Source of the DNA: Nocardia arthritidis
GTDB lineage: Bacteria; Actinomycetota; Actinomycetes; Mycobacteriales; Mycobacteriaceae
Reading direction: 5' to 3'
Assembly (NCBI RefSeq): GCF_011801145.1
Contig: NZ_CP046172.1
Coordinates: forward strand, 1 to 64,000
DNA length: 64,000 bases
In this document: piece after piece, positions 29,857-41,226 of the stretch
Layout: the number at the start of each line of letters is the position of its first letter
Numbering within the stretch: the stretch's first letter is position 1
The notes under the pieces: generated by a model
Seen by the model: only the letters and a program-made list of their open reading frames with translations
Database searches by the model: none
Told to the model about the DNA's origin: nothing
Translations under genes and position numbers: made by a program

Positions 29857-30315
29857 ATGCCCACCCAGGATGCCGACCACCGATTCATGCTCCGGGCAAT
29901 CGAACTCGCGCGTCGCTGCCCACCGAGCACGACCGCCTATTCGGTCGGCGCGGTGATCGTCGTCGACGGTGTGGAGATATCCACCGGTTACTCCCGCGAG
30001 ACCGATGAGAAGGTGCACGCCGAGGAAGCCGCGCTGAACAAACTGCCCGCGGACGACCAGCGGCTGGCCGCAGCGACGATCTACAGCACGCTGGAACCGT
30101 GCACCAAGCGCGCGACGGCGACCCGGGCGCCCTGCACGGAACGCATCCTGCGGGCCGGGATCCGGCGGGTGGTGATCGCCTGGCGCGAGCCCCCGCTGTT
30201 CGTGACCAACTGCGTCGGCGTCGAGCGATTGCGCGAGCACGGTGTCGAGGTGGTGGAGCTGCCCGAACTCGCCGCGGCGGCCATGGCGCTGAACCGGCAT
30301 CTCGACCTGTCGTAA
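29857..30315 (+). CDS. Cytidine/deoxycytidylate deaminase-family protein, RibD N-terminal domain-like
   Basis: This 152-residue zinc deaminase has the proton-shuttle motif HAEEAALNKL and a Cys-Cys zinc pair in YSTLEPCTKRATATRAPCTERIL. The spacing between cysteines (C-x10-C) is that of RibD/dCMP-deaminase-like proteins rather than the C-x2-C of cytidine deaminases. Together with the previous gene it could perform the two riboflavin RibD steps, or the pair could serve a specialised pathway; a standard ribD may exist elsewhere. Confidence 0.85.
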   Translation: MPTQDADHRFMLRAIELARRCPPSTTAYSVGAVIVVDGVEISTGYSRETDEKVHAEEAALNKLPADDQRLAAATIYSTLEPCTKRATATRAPCTERILRAGIRRVVIAWREPPLFVTNCVGVERLREHGVEVVELPELAAAAMALNRHLDLS

Positions 30316-30326
30316 TATCCTGCGGC

Positions 30327-30767
30327 TCAAGGCCTTCCGTAGAGCGCGGTGACGAACTCGCTGAGCTGATTGTCATCGAGGTGCCGGGCCAGATCGGCCT
30401 CGCTGATCATGCCGACCATCCGCTTGTTGTCATCGATGACGGGGATCCGCTTGATCCGGTGCTGCTCCATCTCGGTGAGCACGGTATCGATATCGGCATC
30501 CGCGGGCACCCAGCGCGGGGTGGCCTCGCAGAGTTCGCCCGCCCTGGTCGTCGCCGGAGACCGGCCCTGCGCAATGCATTTCACCACGATGTCGCGGTCG
30601 GTGATGATCCCGCACATCCGCTGGTTTTCATCGGCGACGACAACCGACCCGACGTCGAGTTCGGCCATCACCCTGGCGGCCTTTCCGACGGTCTCGTCCC
30701 GCGATATCCACTGCGCGCCGGGTTTCATGATGTCCCTGGCGGTCGGCCCACTGCGCGATGTGTCCAT
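30327..30767 (-). CDS. CBS-domain pair protein (Hrp1-like)
   Basis: This 146-residue protein consists of two CBS domains in tandem: ARDIMKPGAQWISRDETVGKAARVMAELDVGSVVVAD...GIITDRD and ...DTVLTEMEQHRIKRIPVIDDNKRMVGMISEADLARHL. CBS pairs bind adenine nucleotides and sense energy status. The layout resembles the hypoxic-response protein Hrp1. No partner domain is fused. It is convergent with the deaminase gene (11 bp apart) and lies downstream of the pknB operon in the same direction. Confidence 0.88.
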   Translation of the reverse strand: MDTSRSGPTARDIMKPGAQWISRDETVGKAARVMAELDVGSVVVADENQRMCGIITDRDIVVKCIAQGRSPATTRAGELCEATPRWVPADADIDTVLTEMEQHRIKRIPVIDDNKRMVGMISEADLARHLDDNQLSEFVTALYGRP

Positions 30768-30862
30768 TTTCGGCTACCTCCTCGTACTCAGCACTGCTGG
30801 TCAGGGATGGAGCAGCCTCATTCTGCCGCCGAACACACCGATCGGTCTGGACTTTTACGAGA

Positions 30863-32767
30863 TCAGTTCGGTCCGAGCACCCCGGTGCTGATGGTGATCG
30901 TGGCGTTTTTCGCGACGGACGACCCGGCGGCCGGTTGTTGACTCAGGATCCGCCCGACATCACCCGGGGCGAAGGTGCCCTGTGTGGTCTGGTTGATCTG
31001 GCTTGCGCCGCCGGTCCAGCCTGCGCCGTGCAGCGCGTCCAGCGCCTGGGTCGGGGTCAGGCCGATCAGTGGTGGCATGACGATCCCGCCGCTGGATACC
31101 TGGACGACCACCGTCGAGCCGCGGTCGGCGCTGGTGCCGCCCGCCGGAGTGGTCGCGATGACCTCACCCTTCGGCTTCGAGGACGGAACCTCCTGGACCT
31201 GGATCTTGAATCCGGCGCTGGCCTCCAGATTCGGCTGGGCCACGCTGATGTCCTGGCCGACGACGGTGGGCACCCGGACCTGGTCGGGACCCTTGCCGAG
31301 GGTGATGACGATGGCGCGGTCCACATCGACCCGGGAACCCGCCGAGGGATCCTGGCCGATCACCTTGTCCACGTCCTGCGTGCTCGACTCCTTGCGCTGC
31401 ACGCTCGGATCCAAGCGCAGCTGCACCTCGTTGAGTTTTTGCTCGGCCTGCTGCTGGGTCAGCCCGTCCAGCCGCGGCACCGGCACCTGCTGCGGACCGG
31501 TCGACACCTGGATGGTGACGGTGCCGCCCTTATCGATCCGGGAGCCGCCGAGCGGCTGGGTGGCGATGACATTGCCGGTGGCGATCTTGCTGGACGCCGT
31601 CTGCTGGGTGGCCACGTGGAAGCCGAGCTTCTCCAGCTTGTCCTGCGCCTGCTGCTGCGATTGGTTCGAAACATCAGGTATCTCGACCTGATCCGGTTTG
31701 CTGCCCGGCCCGATCAACACCCAGAACAGCGCGAAGGCCACCGCGACCGCCGCGGCCACCGCGATGGCGAGGTAGGCGGTGCGGCGCGGATTACCCGCCT
31801 CGGCGGGTTCCTGTTCGGCGGTGTCGTCGCTGCGTTCGACGGTGCGGTAGCTGCGCGGCGGCGGACCCTCGGCGCCGAGCATGGTGGTGCGATCCTCATC
31901 GGTCATCACCATGGGCGCGCTCGGCCGCTGGCCACCGAGCACCCGGATGAGGTCGGCGCGCATCTCGGCCGCGGTCTGATACCGGTTGGCCGGATTCTTG
32001 CTCATCGCCTTGAGCACGACCGAATCGAGTTCGCGCGGCACGCCGGGGTGGACATGCGACGGCAGCCGCGGATCCTCCCTGACGTGTTGGTAGGCCACCG
32101 CCACCGGTGAATCGCCGGTGAAAGGTGGTTCACCGGTGAGGATTTCGAACAGCACGCAGCCGACCGAGTACACGTCGGAGCGGGCGTCGACGGTTTCGCC
32201 CCGGGCCTGTTCCGGTGAAAGATATTGCGCGGTACCGATCACCGCGGCGGTCTGGGTCATCGGGTTGGAGCTGTCGGCGATCGCACGGGCGATGCCGAAA
32301 TCCATCACCTTCACCGCGCCGGCCCGGTTGATCATGATGTTGGCCGGCTTCATATCCCGGTGCACGATGCCGGCCTTATGGCTGAAATCCAGTGCGGCAC
32401 AGACGTCGGCGATGATCTCCATCGCGCGGCGCGGCGGCAGCGGACCCTTGCCGCGCACGATATCGCGCAGCGTATCGCCGTCCACGTACTCCATCACGAT
32501 GTACGGCAGCGGGCCGCCGTCCACCTCGGCCTCACCGGTGTCGTACACCGCGACGATCGCCGGATGGTTCAGCGCCGCGGCATTCTGCGCCTCGCGCTTG
32601 AACCGCAGATAGAAGGTCGGGTCGCGGGCCAGGTCCGCACGCAGCACCTTGATCGCCACATCCCGGCTCAGGCGCAGGTCGCGGGCCTTGTGCACCTCGG
32701 ACATGCCGCCGAACCCGATGATCTCGCCCAGCTCGTACCGAGAGGACAGATTCTTCGGGGTCGTCAT
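30863..32767 (-). CDS. pknB: Serine/threonine protein kinase PknB with PASTA repeats
   Basis: PknB controls cell growth and peptidoglycan synthesis by phosphorylating division and wall proteins. The 634-residue product has a kinase domain with the Gly-loop GFGGMSEV, Lys40, HRDMKPAN (136-143), DFG (156-158) and activation-loop threonines TQT (171-173). It also has a juxtamembrane segment, a single TM (about 330-352) and four extracellular PASTA domains (about 360-634) that sense muropeptides. It overlaps the upstream pknA stop codon by 4 bp. It is last of the fhaA-to-pknB operon, as in mycobacteria. Confidence 0.98.
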   Translation of the reverse strand: MTTPKNLSSRYELGEIIGFGGMSEVHKARDLRLSRDVAIKVLRADLARDPTFYLRFKREAQNAAALNHPAIVAVYDTGEAEVDGGPLPYIVMEYVDGDTLRDIVRGKGPLPPRRAMEIIADVCAALDFSHKAGIVHRDMKPANIMINRAGAVKVMDFGIARAIADSSNPMTQTAAVIGTAQYLSPEQARGETVDARSDVYSVGCVLFEILTGEPPFTGDSPVAVAYQHVREDPRLPSHVHPGVPRELDSVVLKAMSKNPANRYQTAAEMRADLIRVLGGQRPSAPMVMTDEDRTTMLGAEGPPPRSYRTVERSDDTAEQEPAEAGNPRRTAYLAIAVAAAVAVAFALFWVLIGPGSKPDQVEIPDVSNQSQQQAQDKLEKLGFHVATQQTASSKIATGNVIATQPLGGSRIDKGGTVTIQVSTGPQQVPVPRLDGLTQQQAEQKLNEVQLRLDPSVQRKESSTQDVDKVIGQDPSAGSRVDVDRAIVITLGKGPDQVRVPTVVGQDISVAQPNLEASAGFKIQVQEVPSSKPKGEVIATTPAGGTSADRGSTVVVQVSSGGIVMPPLIGLTPTQALDALHGAGWTGGASQINQTTQGTFAPGDVGRILSQQPAAGSSVAKNATITISTGVLGPN

Positions 32768-34266
32768 GGCAGTCCTTGCGAATACGTGGTCGGGCCCGAC
32801 TGGCCGATCGCACCCGGAATCTCGATGGGCGGCCCGAGGGGCGGGGTGGTGGTCTTCGCTGTGGTCTTCGAGGGCGTAGTCGATTTGGTGGGGGGCGGCG
32901 TCGTCGTGGATGGCGGCACGGTGGTGGTCGTCGTCGGCTCCGGCGTTGTGGTCGGCGGCTCGGTGGTAGTCGTCGGCTGCTGCGTTGTCGTCGGGGGTTT
33001 CGTTGTTGTCGTCGGCTCCGGCGTCGAGGTGGTGGTCGGGGCCGGTGTCGTTGTCGTCGGACGAGTAGTCGGAACCACCGTACTGGTGACCGGTGGCACC
33101 GTCTTCGGATTCGATCCATCACCGATCAGCGCCCAACCGATGCCCGCGCCGAGCAGTACCGCGCCGATACCGATGGCGATCGCCCACTTCTGCCCGGCGG
33201 TGAGGCCCTTGTCTTTGCCCGCGGGCGGGGTGGCGCCCGGGTTCAGCTGGGTGGCCGGTGCGGTACCGGTGATCCCCGCCGCGCCGACACCGGCGGCCGG
33301 TGTCGCGTAACGCACCGTCGCATTCGAGTAATCGGTTGGGGTGGAAGGGATTTGAACGGTGGGACCGGGCGGGAGCAAGGTGGTCGCTCCGGTGAGCGGC
33401 ACCGCCTTGTGCATACCGCTCGGCGGCGGTGGTCTGCGTCCGGCGCGCACTGCGGCCACCGCGTCGGCGAATTCGCCGCCGCGGGCATAGCGCTGCGCCG
33501 GATCCTTGCTCATGGTGATCTCGATGAGCTCGCGCACATTCTGCGGCAGATCCGCGGGCATCGGCGGCGGCGCCTCACGCACATGTTTCATCGCGACGGT
33601 GATCGCGCCGTCACCGCTGAACGGCCGCTGCCCGGCCAGCGCCTCGTAGCCGACGACGCCGAGCGAGTACACATCGCTGGCCGCGGTGGCGTCCTCGCCG
33701 ACCGCCTGCTCCGGCGCGATGTACTGCGCGGTGCCCATCACCATGCCGGTCTTGGTGACCGGCGAGGCGTCGACTGCCTTGGCGATGCCGAAATCGGTGA
33801 TCTTCACCTGGCCGGTCGGTGTCACCAGGATGTTGCCCGGTTTGACGTCGCGGTGCACGACACCCGCGGCGTGCGCAACCTCCAGCGCCCGACCGGTCTG
33901 CTCCAGCATGTCCAGACCCTGCGCCACGGAGAGCCTGCCCAGCCGGTTCAGCACCGAGTTGAGCGGTTCGCCCTGCACCAATTCCATGACCAGGTAAGCG
34001 GTTTCGCTGCCGTGCGGATCGGTGGTCTCGCCGTAGTCGAAGATCGCCGCGATGCCCTGGTGGTTCAGCAGCGCGGTGGTTTTGGCCTCGGTGCGGAACC
34101 GGTGCCGGAAGGTGGGGTCGGCGGAGAATTCGGATTTGAGCACCTTCACCGCAACCCGCCGGTCCAGTCGGGTGTCCAGCGCCTCCCAGACCTGGCCCAT
34201 ACCGCCGGTGGCGATCAGGCGGTGCAGGCGATAGCGGTCGGCGATCATCGCGCCGTTGTTCAGCAT
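32764..34266 (-). CDS. pknA: Serine/threonine protein kinase PknA
   Basis: PknA works with PknB in control of cell shape. The 500-residue product has Lys41, HRDVKPGN (138-145), DFG (158-160) and TKT (171-173) in the activation loop, a TM around 370-395 ([22 protein letters not shown]), then an extracellular tail of about 110 residues that is almost all Thr and Pro (runs such as [15 protein letters not shown]). That tail has no PASTA domain and is much longer than in mycobacterial PknA. The ATG at 34266 lies 38 bp after pbpA; a longer upstream reading is unlikely because it enters pbpA. Confidence 0.96.
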   Translation of the reverse strand: MLNNGAMIADRYRLHRLIATGGMGQVWEALDTRLDRRVAVKVLKSEFSADPTFRHRFRTEAKTTALLNHQGIAAIFDYGETTDPHGSETAYLVMELVQGEPLNSVLNRLGRLSVAQGLDMLEQTGRALEVAHAAGVVHRDVKPGNILVTPTGQVKITDFGIAKAVDASPVTKTGMVMGTAQYIAPEQAVGEDATAASDVYSLGVVGYEALAGQRPFSGDGAITVAMKHVREAPPPMPADLPQNVRELIEITMSKDPAQRYARGGEFADAVAAVRAGRRPPPPSGMHKAVPLTGATTLLPPGPTVQIPSTPTDYSNATVRYATPAAGVGAAGITGTAPATQLNPGATPPAGKDKGLTAGQKWAIAIGIGAVLLGAGIGWALIGDGSNPKTVPPVTSTVVPTTRPTTTTPAPTTTSTPEPTTTTKPPTTTQQPTTTTEPPTTTPEPTTTTTVPPSTTTPPPTKSTTPSKTTAKTTTPPLGPPIEIPGAIGQSGPTTYSQGLP

Positions 34267-34303
34267 CGGGGCCCCCGAACCTTGACTCGCACGTTCATAT
34301 CCT

Positions 34304-35770
34304 TCAGCCCCCCTGCAGCCCGGCGTCCAACACCGCGCGGGCAACGGGTGCCGCGACCGACCCACCTGTCGCGGCGAGCGCCCGATCGCCACCGTTCTCC
34401 ACGATCACCGCGATGGCGATCTTCGGATTCTGGGCGGGAGCGAACGCGATGTACCAGGCATGCGGCGGCGTCTGGCGCGGGTTGGAGCCGTGCTCGGCGG
34501 TGCCGGTCTTGGATGCGATCTGGTACTTGGTCTGACCATGTCCAGCCGTGTTGTTCTCCGAGGCGATCATCAGATTGGTCAGCTGTGACGCTACATCGGC
34601 GCTGACCGCCTGGCCGACCGAGATCGGCTTGTTCTTCTTCAGCTCGCTCAGGTCGGGACCCTGCAGTGAATCGATCAGGTACGGCTCCATCCGGACACCG
34701 CCGTTGGCGACGGTCGCTGCGATGACCGCATTCTCCAGCGGGGTGAGTGCGACGTCGCGCTGACCGATGCTGCTCTGGGCCAATGCCGCGTCATCGGAGA
34801 TGGTGCCGACGGTGCTCTCGGCGACCGGGATCGGGATGCCGCTGTGCGCGCCGACGCCGAAATTGTTGGCCTGCTCCTTCAGATTCGGGGCACCCACCTT
34901 GACGCCGAGCTCGGCGAACGCGGTGTTGCACGACATACGGAACGCGTCGTACAGCGAGGCGGTCGGGCCGCCGCCGCACGGGGTGCCGTTGTAGTTCTCC
35001 AGCGTGGTCGAGGTGCCGGGCAGCGTGATGTTCGGCGCCGCGGTGAACTGGTCCTCCGGTTTGGCGACGTGGTTGGACAGCGCCGCGGCGGTGACCACCA
35101 CCTTGAAGGTCGAACCCGGCGGATACGTCTGGGAGACAGCGCGATTCAGCATCGGCTGATGCGGATCCCCGTTCAGCGACTCCCACGCCTGCGTACCCTT
35201 CGCCCCGTCGTGCACCGACAGCAGGTTCGGGTCGTAGCTGGGCGTGGAGACCATGGTGAGAATCTTGCCGGTGCTCGGTTCGATCGCCACCACCGAGCCG
35301 GTGTAACCCTTGCTGGTCAGCTGGTCGTATGCCACCTTCTGCATCGCCGGATTCAGCGTGGTGAGCACGTTGCCGCCGCGCGGATCCCGGCCCGAGATCA
35401 GGTCGGCGAGGCGGCGGCCGAACAGTTGGCTGTCCGAGCCGTTGAGCACCGAATCCTCGGCGCGCTCCAGACCGCCGCTGCCGTACTGCATCGAGTAGAA
35501 GCCGGTCACCGGCGCGTACGCCTCCGGGTTGTCGCGGTACACGCGCAGGTACTTGTAGCGGTCGTCGGTGGCCACCGAACTGGCGAGCACATTGCCGCCC
35601 GCCGATATCTGACCGCGCTGACGCGAATACTCGTCGAGCAGAATGCGTTTGTTGCGCGGGTCCGAACGCAGACTGTCGGCCTTGATCACCTGAACGTAGG
35701 TGGCGTTCAACAGCAGCGCGACGATCATCAACATGACCGCGACCGCGACCCGGCGTAGGGGAGTGTTCAT
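34304..35770 (-). CDS. pbpA: Penicillin-binding protein PbpA (class B transpeptidase)
   Basis: PbpA cross-links peptidoglycan at the septum or during elongation. The 488-residue product has an N-terminal TM (about 8-26), a dimerisation domain, and a transpeptidase domain with the active-site motif STFK (Ser220), SCN (280-282) and KTG (421-423, SKTGTAEHG). The ATG overlaps the end of rodA by 4 bp. PASTA domains are absent, as in mycobacterial PbpA. Confidence 0.97.
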   Translation of the reverse strand: MNTPLRRVAVAVMLMIVALLLNATYVQVIKADSLRSDPRNKRILLDEYSRQRGQISAGGNVLASSVATDDRYKYLRVYRDNPEAYAPVTGFYSMQYGSGGLERAEDSVLNGSDSQLFGRRLADLISGRDPRGGNVLTTLNPAMQKVAYDQLTSKGYTGSVVAIEPSTGKILTMVSTPSYDPNLLSVHDGAKGTQAWESLNGDPHQPMLNRAVSQTYPPGSTFKVVVTAAALSNHVAKPEDQFTAAPNITLPGTSTTLENYNGTPCGGGPTASLYDAFRMSCNTAFAELGVKVGAPNLKEQANNFGVGAHSGIPIPVAESTVGTISDDAALAQSSIGQRDVALTPLENAVIAATVANGGVRMEPYLIDSLQGPDLSELKKNKPISVGQAVSADVASQLTNLMIASENNTAGHGQTKYQIASKTGTAEHGSNPRQTPPHAWYIAFAPAQNPKIAIAVIVENGGDRALAATGGSVAAPVARAVLDAGLQGG

Positions 35771-37311
35771 TCCTGCGGCCTCGCTTCCGGTCGGCCTGCC
35801 TCGGTACGGGTTACCTCGAGACGACTGGTTTCCGCGTGATTGTTCTCGGACCTCGTCGGCCGCTTCAACAGTTCGGTCGTCGCATCGGTGATGGAGGAGG
35901 CAGGCTCCTTCTTGCGTACCGGCGCCGGGGCGCGGGCCGCATCGGAGATTTTGATCAGCAGGGCGAGCAACGCGTAATTGGCCAGCAGCGACGAACCGCC
36001 GTACGACATGAACGGGGTGGTGAGGCCGGTCAGCGGAATGAGTTTGGTGACGCCGCCGACCACGACGAACAGCTGGATCGCGATGGTGAAGGAGAGCCCG
36101 GCGGCCAGCAGTTTGCCGAAGCTGTCCCGCACGGCGAGCGCGGTCCGCAGGCCGCGCACCACCAACACCAGGAACAGCACCAGCACCGCGGCCAGCCCGA
36201 TCAGCCCGAGTTCCTCACCGATGGTGGCGACGATGAAATCCGTTTTGGCGAACGGCACCTTGTTCGGCCTGCCGCTGCCGAGTCCGGTGCCCGCCAACCC
36301 GCCGGTGGCCAGGCCGAACAGCGACTGCGAGATCTGATAGCCGGTGTTGTTGTAGTCGTCGAACGGGTGCAGCCAGGTCAGCGTGCGCACCCGGACATGG
36401 CTGAATGCCTGATAGGCGAAGAAGTATCCGATGGCGAGCAGTGCGCCGCCGACGACCAACCAGCCGACCCGCTCGGTGGCGATATAGATCATCACCAGCA
36501 CCGTCGCGAAGATCAACAGCGAAGTGCCGAGGTCTTTTTCGAAGACGAGCACGCCGACGCAGACGATCCAGACCACCACGATGGGTCCGAGATCGCGGGC
36601 GCGCGGCAACTCCAGTCCGAGCACGTGCCGCCCGGCGGCGGTGAACAGCTCCCGCTTGGACACCAGCACCGAGGCGAAGAAGACGATCAGCAGGATTTTC
36701 GCGAATTCGCCCGGCTGCACGCTGAATCCGGGCAGCCGGATCCAGATCTTGGAGCCGTTGGTCTGTGAGTAGGAGTCGGGCAGCAGCGCCGGAATCGTCA
36801 GTGCGACAAGGCCGATCAGCCCGAGGGTATAGCTGAACCGGGCCAGCGTGCGGTAGTCGCGCAGCACGATCAGCACGACACCGAATACGACGACGCCCAG
36901 CGCGGTCCACCAGACCTGTTGGTTCGCATCGGGATTGGGCATCGGCAGCGAGTTGAAGACGGCGTCCTGCTCATCGGCCAGATCGAGGCGGTGGATCAGC
37001 ACCAGGCCGAGCCCGTTGAGCAGTGCGGCGATCGGCAGCAGCAGCGGATCGGCGAACGGGGCGAAGCGGCGCACCGCCAGATGCGCCACCCCGAACAGGC
37101 CGAGATACGCGCAGCCGTATTTGGCTATCTCCCAGGTGATCTCCTGCTCCTGACTGGCCTCGACCAGTATCAGCGAGATGGTTGTGATCACCGCGGCGCC
37201 GCCCAGCAGCAGCAATTCGACATTGCGGCGGGTGGACGGCGGCGGCGCGGGAGCGAATCCGCCCGGGGGACTGGGAAAGGCCCCAGCGGACGGTGGTGCC
37301 GGAGCGGACAT
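35767..37311 (-). CDS. rodA: SEDS-family peptidoglycan glycosyltransferase RodA/FtsW
   Basis: This is a SEDS polymerase that makes glycan strands together with the class B PBP encoded next to it. The 514-residue product has about 12 transmembrane segments and the conserved pattern [31 protein letters not shown] together with [18 protein letters not shown] and [20 protein letters not shown] charged C-terminal tail (about 470-514) is cytoplasmic and could be phosphorylated. The start (ATG 37311) sits on the stop codon of pstP. Confidence 0.97.
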   Translation of the reverse strand: MSAPAPPSAGAFPSPPGGFAPAPPPSTRRNVELLLLGGAAVITTISLILVEASQEQEITWEIAKYGCAYLGLFGVAHLAVRRFAPFADPLLLPIAALLNGLGLVLIHRLDLADEQDAVFNSLPMPNPDANQQVWWTALGVVVFGVVLIVLRDYRTLARFSYTLGLIGLVALTIPALLPDSYSQTNGSKIWIRLPGFSVQPGEFAKILLIVFFASVLVSKRELFTAAGRHVLGLELPRARDLGPIVVVWIVCVGVLVFEKDLGTSLLIFATVLVMIYIATERVGWLVVGGALLAIGYFFAYQAFSHVRVRTLTWLHPFDDYNNTGYQISQSLFGLATGGLAGTGLGSGRPNKVPFAKTDFIVATIGEELGLIGLAAVLVLFLVLVVRGLRTALAVRDSFGKLLAAGLSFTIAIQLFVVVGGVTKLIPLTGLTTPFMSYGGSSLLANYALLALLIKISDAARAPAPVRKKEPASSITDATTELLKRPTRSENNHAETSRLEVTRTEAGRPEARPQE

Positions 37312-38810
37312 CAGTCCGTCACCCGGCAGTTCTCCCCCTGCTGAGCTTGGGGATTGGCCGCGGTGGTCGGGGCGGCCGGGCTCGGCGTCTTCACATCGGC
37401 CGGGTTCGGCGTGGGTGACGGTGTCGGCGCCGGATTGGCCGGCGGCGCGGCCGGTTCACTCGGTGTGCCCGGCGGTGGCGGCGGAACATTCGGCGGCGCA
37501 ACGGTGCTCGGCGGCACCACACCGGGCTGCGGCGCCACATCGCGCGGCGGGCACGGCGGCAACAGCTCGCGCGAGAGCGCGCGCATCGATTCCTTGGCCT
37601 GGTCGAGCGAGCCGGGCGGCAAACCCTTGTCCACCTGATCGCGGCCGGTCTGCTTGAGGTCGGACTGCTTGAGCGCCTTGCAATTCGGCGGCATATCCTT
37701 GCCGGGCTCCACCAGCGTGATGTCGCCGGACCGGCTGACGCAGCCGACGATATCCACATCGTGGATGGAGTAGCCGAGCACCGAACCCGGCAGCCCGCGC
37801 AGGATCACCACCTGGCCGTTATCGGCGCCGACGTAGTAGTAGCTGCGAATGGTGCGGTAGCCGACCAGAAGTCCCACAGCAACGGCGATCACCAGGGCGA
37901 GCCCCAGCAGGATCCACCGGAGCTTGTGGGACTTACTTTTTTCCGGCGGCTCCGGTGCGGCGACGGCTCGGCGCGGCGGTGTCGCGCGCGGTGGGCGCAT
38001 GGCGGCCGCGCGTCCGGCGGCGGTATTCGGCGGCGGAGTGTCCTCGTCCTGACCGGAGGCGGCGCCCGCGACGATCGGATGACTCTGGCCGTAATCGAGA
38101 TCGATCACATCGGCGACGACCACGGTCACGTTGTCGGGGCCGCCGCTGCGCAGCGCCAGCTCTATCAGCCTGTCGGCGCATTCATCGGTGTTGCCCTCGC
38201 GCATGGTGTTGGCGATGGTCTCATCGCTCACCACATCCGAAAGTCCGTCCGAGCACAGGAGATAACGGTCACCGGCGCGGGCCTCACGCATGATCAGCGT
38301 CGGCTCGATCTCGTTGCCGGTGAGCGCGCGCATGATCAGCGAACGCTGCGGATGGGTGTGCGCCTGCTCCGGGGTGATTCGTCCCTCGTCGACCAGCGAC
38401 TGGACGAAGGTGTCGTCGCGGGTGATCTGCGTGAGCTCACCGTTGCGCAGGAGATAGGCGCGTGAATCGCCGATGTGCACGAGCCCGAGTTTCTTGCCCG
38501 CGAACAGGATTGCGGTGAGCGTGGTGCCCATGCCGTCCAGTTCGGGTTCTTCCTCGACCTGGTCGGCGATCGCGGCATTTCCGGCGCGCGTTGCGACATC
38601 GAGCTTTCCGAGCAGATCGTCACCCGGCTCGTCATCGTCCAGATGGGCAAGCGCGGCGATCATCAACTGCGAGGCAACCTCGCCCGCCGCATGACCACCC
38701 ATGCCGTCGGCCAATGCGAGAAGCCGGGCCCCCGCGTAAACGGAATCTTCGTTATTGCCTCGGACGAGACCGCGGTCGCTGCGCGCTGCGTAGCGGAGAA
38801 CAAGTGTCAC
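37311..38810 (-). CDS. pstP: PP2C-family serine/threonine phosphatase PstP
   Basis: PstP reverses phosphorylation by PknA and PknB. The 499-residue product starts GTG at 38810 ([26 protein letters not shown]), which overlaps the fhaB stop codon; a longer upstream reading is rejected because it runs through fhaB. It shows the PP2C metal motifs ([48 protein letters not shown]). A TM (about 325-345) follows, with an extracellular C-terminal region that is Pro-rich at its end. Confidence 0.97.
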   Translation of the reverse strand: MTLVLRYAARSDRGLVRGNNEDSVYAGARLLALADGMGGHAAGEVASQLMIAALAHLDDDEPGDDLLGKLDVATRAGNAAIADQVEEEPELDGMGTTLTAILFAGKKLGLVHIGDSRAYLLRNGELTQITRDDTFVQSLVDEGRITPEQAHTHPQRSLIMRALTGNEIEPTLIMREARAGDRYLLCSDGLSDVVSDETIANTMREGNTDECADRLIELALRSGGPDNVTVVVADVIDLDYGQSHPIVAGAASGQDEDTPPPNTAAGRAAAMRPPRATPPRRAVAAPEPPEKSKSHKLRWILLGLALVIAVAVGLLVGYRTIRSYYYVGADNGQVVILRGLPGSVLGYSIHDVDIVGCVSRSGDITLVEPGKDMPPNCKALKQSDLKQTGRDQVDKGLPPGSLDQAKESMRALSRELLPPCPPRDVAPQPGVVPPSTVAPPNVPPPPPGTPSEPAAPPANPAPTPSPTPNPADVKTPSPAAPTTAANPQAQQGENCRVTD

Positions 38811-39274
38811 GATCGCAGCTCGATCACTGTTTTGCCGACACGGACAGGGGTGCCGAGCGGAACCCGCACGGCGGTGGTGACTTTCGCACGATCGAGATAC
38901 GTGCCGTTGGTGGAGCCGAGATCCTCGACATACCAATCGTCACCGCGCGGTGACAACCGCGCATGTCTGGTAGAGGCGTAGTCATCGGTGAGCACCAGCG
39001 TGGAATCGTCCGCGCGACCGATCAACACCGGTTGGGTGCCGAGCGTGATCCGCGTGCCGGCGAGTGAACCTTGAGTCACCACAAGATATTTGGCGCCCTT
39101 CTGGCCTCGGCTGAAGGAAGGCAGCACCGCGGAACCGCGTGCGGCCCTGGGCTGGATCCGGATGCCGGATGCCGCGTAGATGTCGCTGCGCAAAGTCCGC
39201 AACACCGCCCACACGAACAACCACAACAGCAGCAGGAACCCCGCACGGGTCAATTGCAGGATCAATCCCTGCAC
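38807..39274 (-). CDS. fhaB: FHA-domain membrane protein FhaB (FipA)
   Basis: This 155-residue protein has one N-terminal TM (LTRAGFLLLLWLFVWAVLRTL) and a C-terminal FHA domain that binds phosphothreonine ([50 protein letters not shown]). The mycobacterial orthologue helps stabilise the FtsZ-FtsQ division complex and is a PknA/PknB substrate. The GTG at 39274 (QGLILQLTRAGF) is chosen because AGGAGGTGG lies just before it and because it gives the family length; an upstream ATG would add about 30 unrelated residues. Confidence 0.96.
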   Translation of the reverse strand: MQGLILQLTRAGFLLLLWLFVWAVLRTLRSDIYAASGIRIQPRAARGSAVLPSFSRGQKGAKYLVVTQGSLAGTRITLGTQPVLIGRADDSTLVLTDDYASTRHARLSPRGDDWYVEDLGSTNGTYLDRAKVTTAVRVPLGTPVRVGKTVIELRS

Positions 39275-39477
39275 GGCGCTCCACCTCCTGTTCGACGTGT
39301 ACGTCGGTGCCGTAGGTGCGGTTCGACCCACCCCCACCAGCCTGCTGGTCTTTTCGGCCCCGAGCATGGTGCCGCGTTGGCAGCATCATAGGGCCGTTGG
39401 TCGATTCCGATCACGATACGACCGCAGAATCCCTGTCCGCCATGTCGTGACCTGCACTGCACCGCGAGCTTACGGGA

Positions 39478-40854
39478 TCAGACGATACGGATCAGGATCT
39501 CGGAGTGTCCGGCGCGGATCACATCCCCGTCGGCGAGCTGCCAATCCTGCACCGGCGAACCGTTGACCAGCGTCCCGTTGGTGGAACCCAGATCGGACAG
39601 CATCGCCGTCTGGCCGTCCCAGCGCACCTCGATATGCCGGCGCGAGACACCGGTATCGGGCAGCCGGAAATGGGCGTCCTGCCCACGGCCGATGATGTTG
39701 CTACCCTCCCGTAGCTGATACGTGCGGCCGCTGCCGTCATCGAGCTGCAGCGTCGCCGAATAGCTCGAACCGGCCTGCGGCGCCTGCGCGTAAGACGGTG
39801 CGCCATAACCGGGTTGGGCGCCATAGCCGCCGCCCTGCTGGGAATAGGCCTGCTGGCCATAGCCCTGTTCGTCGCCGTACGAGGAATTCGGGTCGGCGTA
39901 GGTCTGCTCGCCGTAGTTCGGGTCCGCGTAAGCCTGCTGGCCGTAACCCTGTTGGCCGTAGCCCTGGTCGGCGTAGCCCTGCTGCTGACCGTAGTTCGGG
40001 TCGGCGTAGGCCTGGTTCCCGTAGCCCTGCTGGCCGTAACCCTGCTCGGCGTAGCCCTGCTGGCCATAACCCTGCTGCTGGCCGTAGCCCTGATCCGGGT
40101 AGCCCTGCTGGCCGTAACCCTGATCGGCGTAGCCCTGCTGGCCATAACCCTGCTCGGCGTAACCCTGCTGCTGGCCGTAGCCACCCTGCTGGTAGTCGTA
40201 GCCGTTCTGGTAGTCGCCATACGCCTGCTGCGACTCGGGAGCCCGATGATCGGCCGCACCATACTGGCCACCACGACCGTAATCCTCGCGGTACGCACCG
40301 TTCTGCGGACCGCGTCCAGCGGGCGGCGGCGCGTACCCGCGGTTGCGTGGATCGGACTCCGCGGGCTCACGACTCGGGTCGTAGCCTGAGTTCTGCGTCA
40401 TGGGGCCAGCTCCTGGTTGCGGGTTAGCGGGTCGTTGTCGCGGGGGTTCCGGGCTGCGAGCCGGGCCGGCTCGGCGGCCGACATCGGGATCGACCCGACC
40501 GCTCGCCCTGAACTGTCCGGTGTGCAGCGTAGGGGATGCCTCGAATTCGACGAGCACTTCGCCATAGGTCTGCCATCCCTGATCTCGGATGTAGTCCTGT
40601 AGGTGCTTGGCGAACGCACGCGTCGTGAGGTCCTCGTCGGCATCCAGTTGCTGATAATCGGACGAGTTGATGGTGATCACATAGTGGTTGGGCGCCAGCA
40701 GATGCCCGCCACCCACATCCTCGACGTGGTCGGCGGCCTCGCGCTGCAGCGCCGCCTCCACCTCCTGCGGCACCACATTGCCACCGAAAACCCTGGCGAA
40801 AGCATCACCGACGGCGCCCTGAAGGCGACGCTCGAACCGTGAGACGATGCCCAT
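39478..40854 (-). CDS. fhaA: FHA-domain protein FhaA with DUF3662 domain and Q/G/Y repeats
   Basis: FhaA links Ser/Thr phosphorylation to peptidoglycan synthesis; its FHA domain binds the MviN pseudokinase domain in mycobacteria. The 458-residue product has DUF3662 (about 5-115), a disordered linker, a low-complexity region of about 145 residues (about 210-355) made of repeats such as [10 protein letters not shown] with almost only Gly, Tyr, Gln, Ala and Asp, and a C-terminal FHA domain (about 365-458; [22 protein letters not shown]). The repeat region is longer and more regular than usual for this family. It is first gene of the kinase operon. Confidence 0.96.
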   Translation of the reverse strand: MGIVSRFERRLQGAVGDAFARVFGGNVVPQEVEAALQREAADHVEDVGGGHLLAPNHYVITINSSDYQQLDADEDLTTRAFAKHLQDYIRDQGWQTYGEVLVEFEASPTLHTGQFRASGRVDPDVGRRAGPARSPEPPRQRPANPQPGAGPMTQNSGYDPSREPAESDPRNRGYAPPPAGRGPQNGAYREDYGRGGQYGAADHRAPESQQAYGDYQNGYDYQQGGYGQQQGYAEQGYGQQGYADQGYGQQGYPDQGYGQQQGYGQQGYAEQGYGQQGYGNQAYADPNYGQQQGYADQGYGQQGYGQQAYADPNYGEQTYADPNSSYGDEQGYGQQAYSQQGGGYGAQPGYGAPSYAQAPQAGSSYSATLQLDDGSGRTYQLREGSNIIGRGQDAHFRLPDTGVSRRHIEVRWDGQTAMLSDLGSTNGTLVNGSPVQDWQLADGDVIRAGHSEILIRIV

Positions 40855-41078
40855 CTCGGCCTCCCTTCGGTGAGCGTCTCATCTGCTTTATAACAACGAC
40901 ACGCGGACATGGCGTGTCGCGTCTCGAGCACGTTCATTGCATGATATCCACGATCCTCCACACCTGTAACTCTTGGCGAGCACGGCGGGTTCCCCGTGCC
41001 GCCAGCATCCTTGACGGCCCTGGTTACGAGGCGATTTCGTTTCTCACCAACCTGCGTGATACTGTCTCCCAGTCGCTC

Positions 41079-41161
41079 GGGCGAGTGGCGGAATGGCAGA
41101 CGCGCTGGCTTCAGGTGCCAGTGTCCTTCGGGACGTGGGGGTTCAAGTCCCCCTTCGCCCA
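41079..41161 (+). tRNA. leuT: tRNA-Leu (anticodon CAG)
   Basis: This 83-nt class II tRNA has acceptor stem GGGCGAG/TTCGCCC (one G-T pair), anticodon arm CTGGC-TTCAGGT-GCCAG with CAG, long variable arm GTCCTTCGGGAC, and T-arm GGGGGTTCAAGTCCCCC. It is divergent from fhaA. The same tRNA lies beside fhaA in mycobacteria. Confidence 0.97.
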
Positions 41162-41168
41162 CTCGATC

Positions 41169-41226
41169 GAAGGCGTGTCCAGCTCGGCGGGCACGCCTTC
41201 GCTGTGTTCGATCATCGTTGTTTTTT
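41169..41226 (+). terminator. Hairpin and T tract after tRNA-Leu
   Basis: GAAGGCGTG (41169-41177) pairs with CACGCCTTC (41192-41200). A T-rich run (TTGTTTTTT) follows 18 bp further on, just before the GC-rich repeat. The spacing to the T run is long for an intrinsic terminator. Confidence 0.5.

Noticed and set aside
31609..31620. CACGTG within pknB as a third parS site
   Set aside because: The flanks read GGC-CACGTG-GAAGC; the conserved GTT and AAC arms are missing, so the core match is chance.
32776..34605. 609-residue plus-strand ORF opposite pknA
   Set aside because: It consists of Gly/Arg-rich low complexity mirrored from the Thr/Pro tail and kinase domain of pknA; not a gene.
39795..40230. 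Tandem repeat in fhaA as CRISPR or satellite DNA
   Set aside because: The repeat is in frame throughout, encodes GYGQQ-type residues, has no spacers and lies in a conserved gene.
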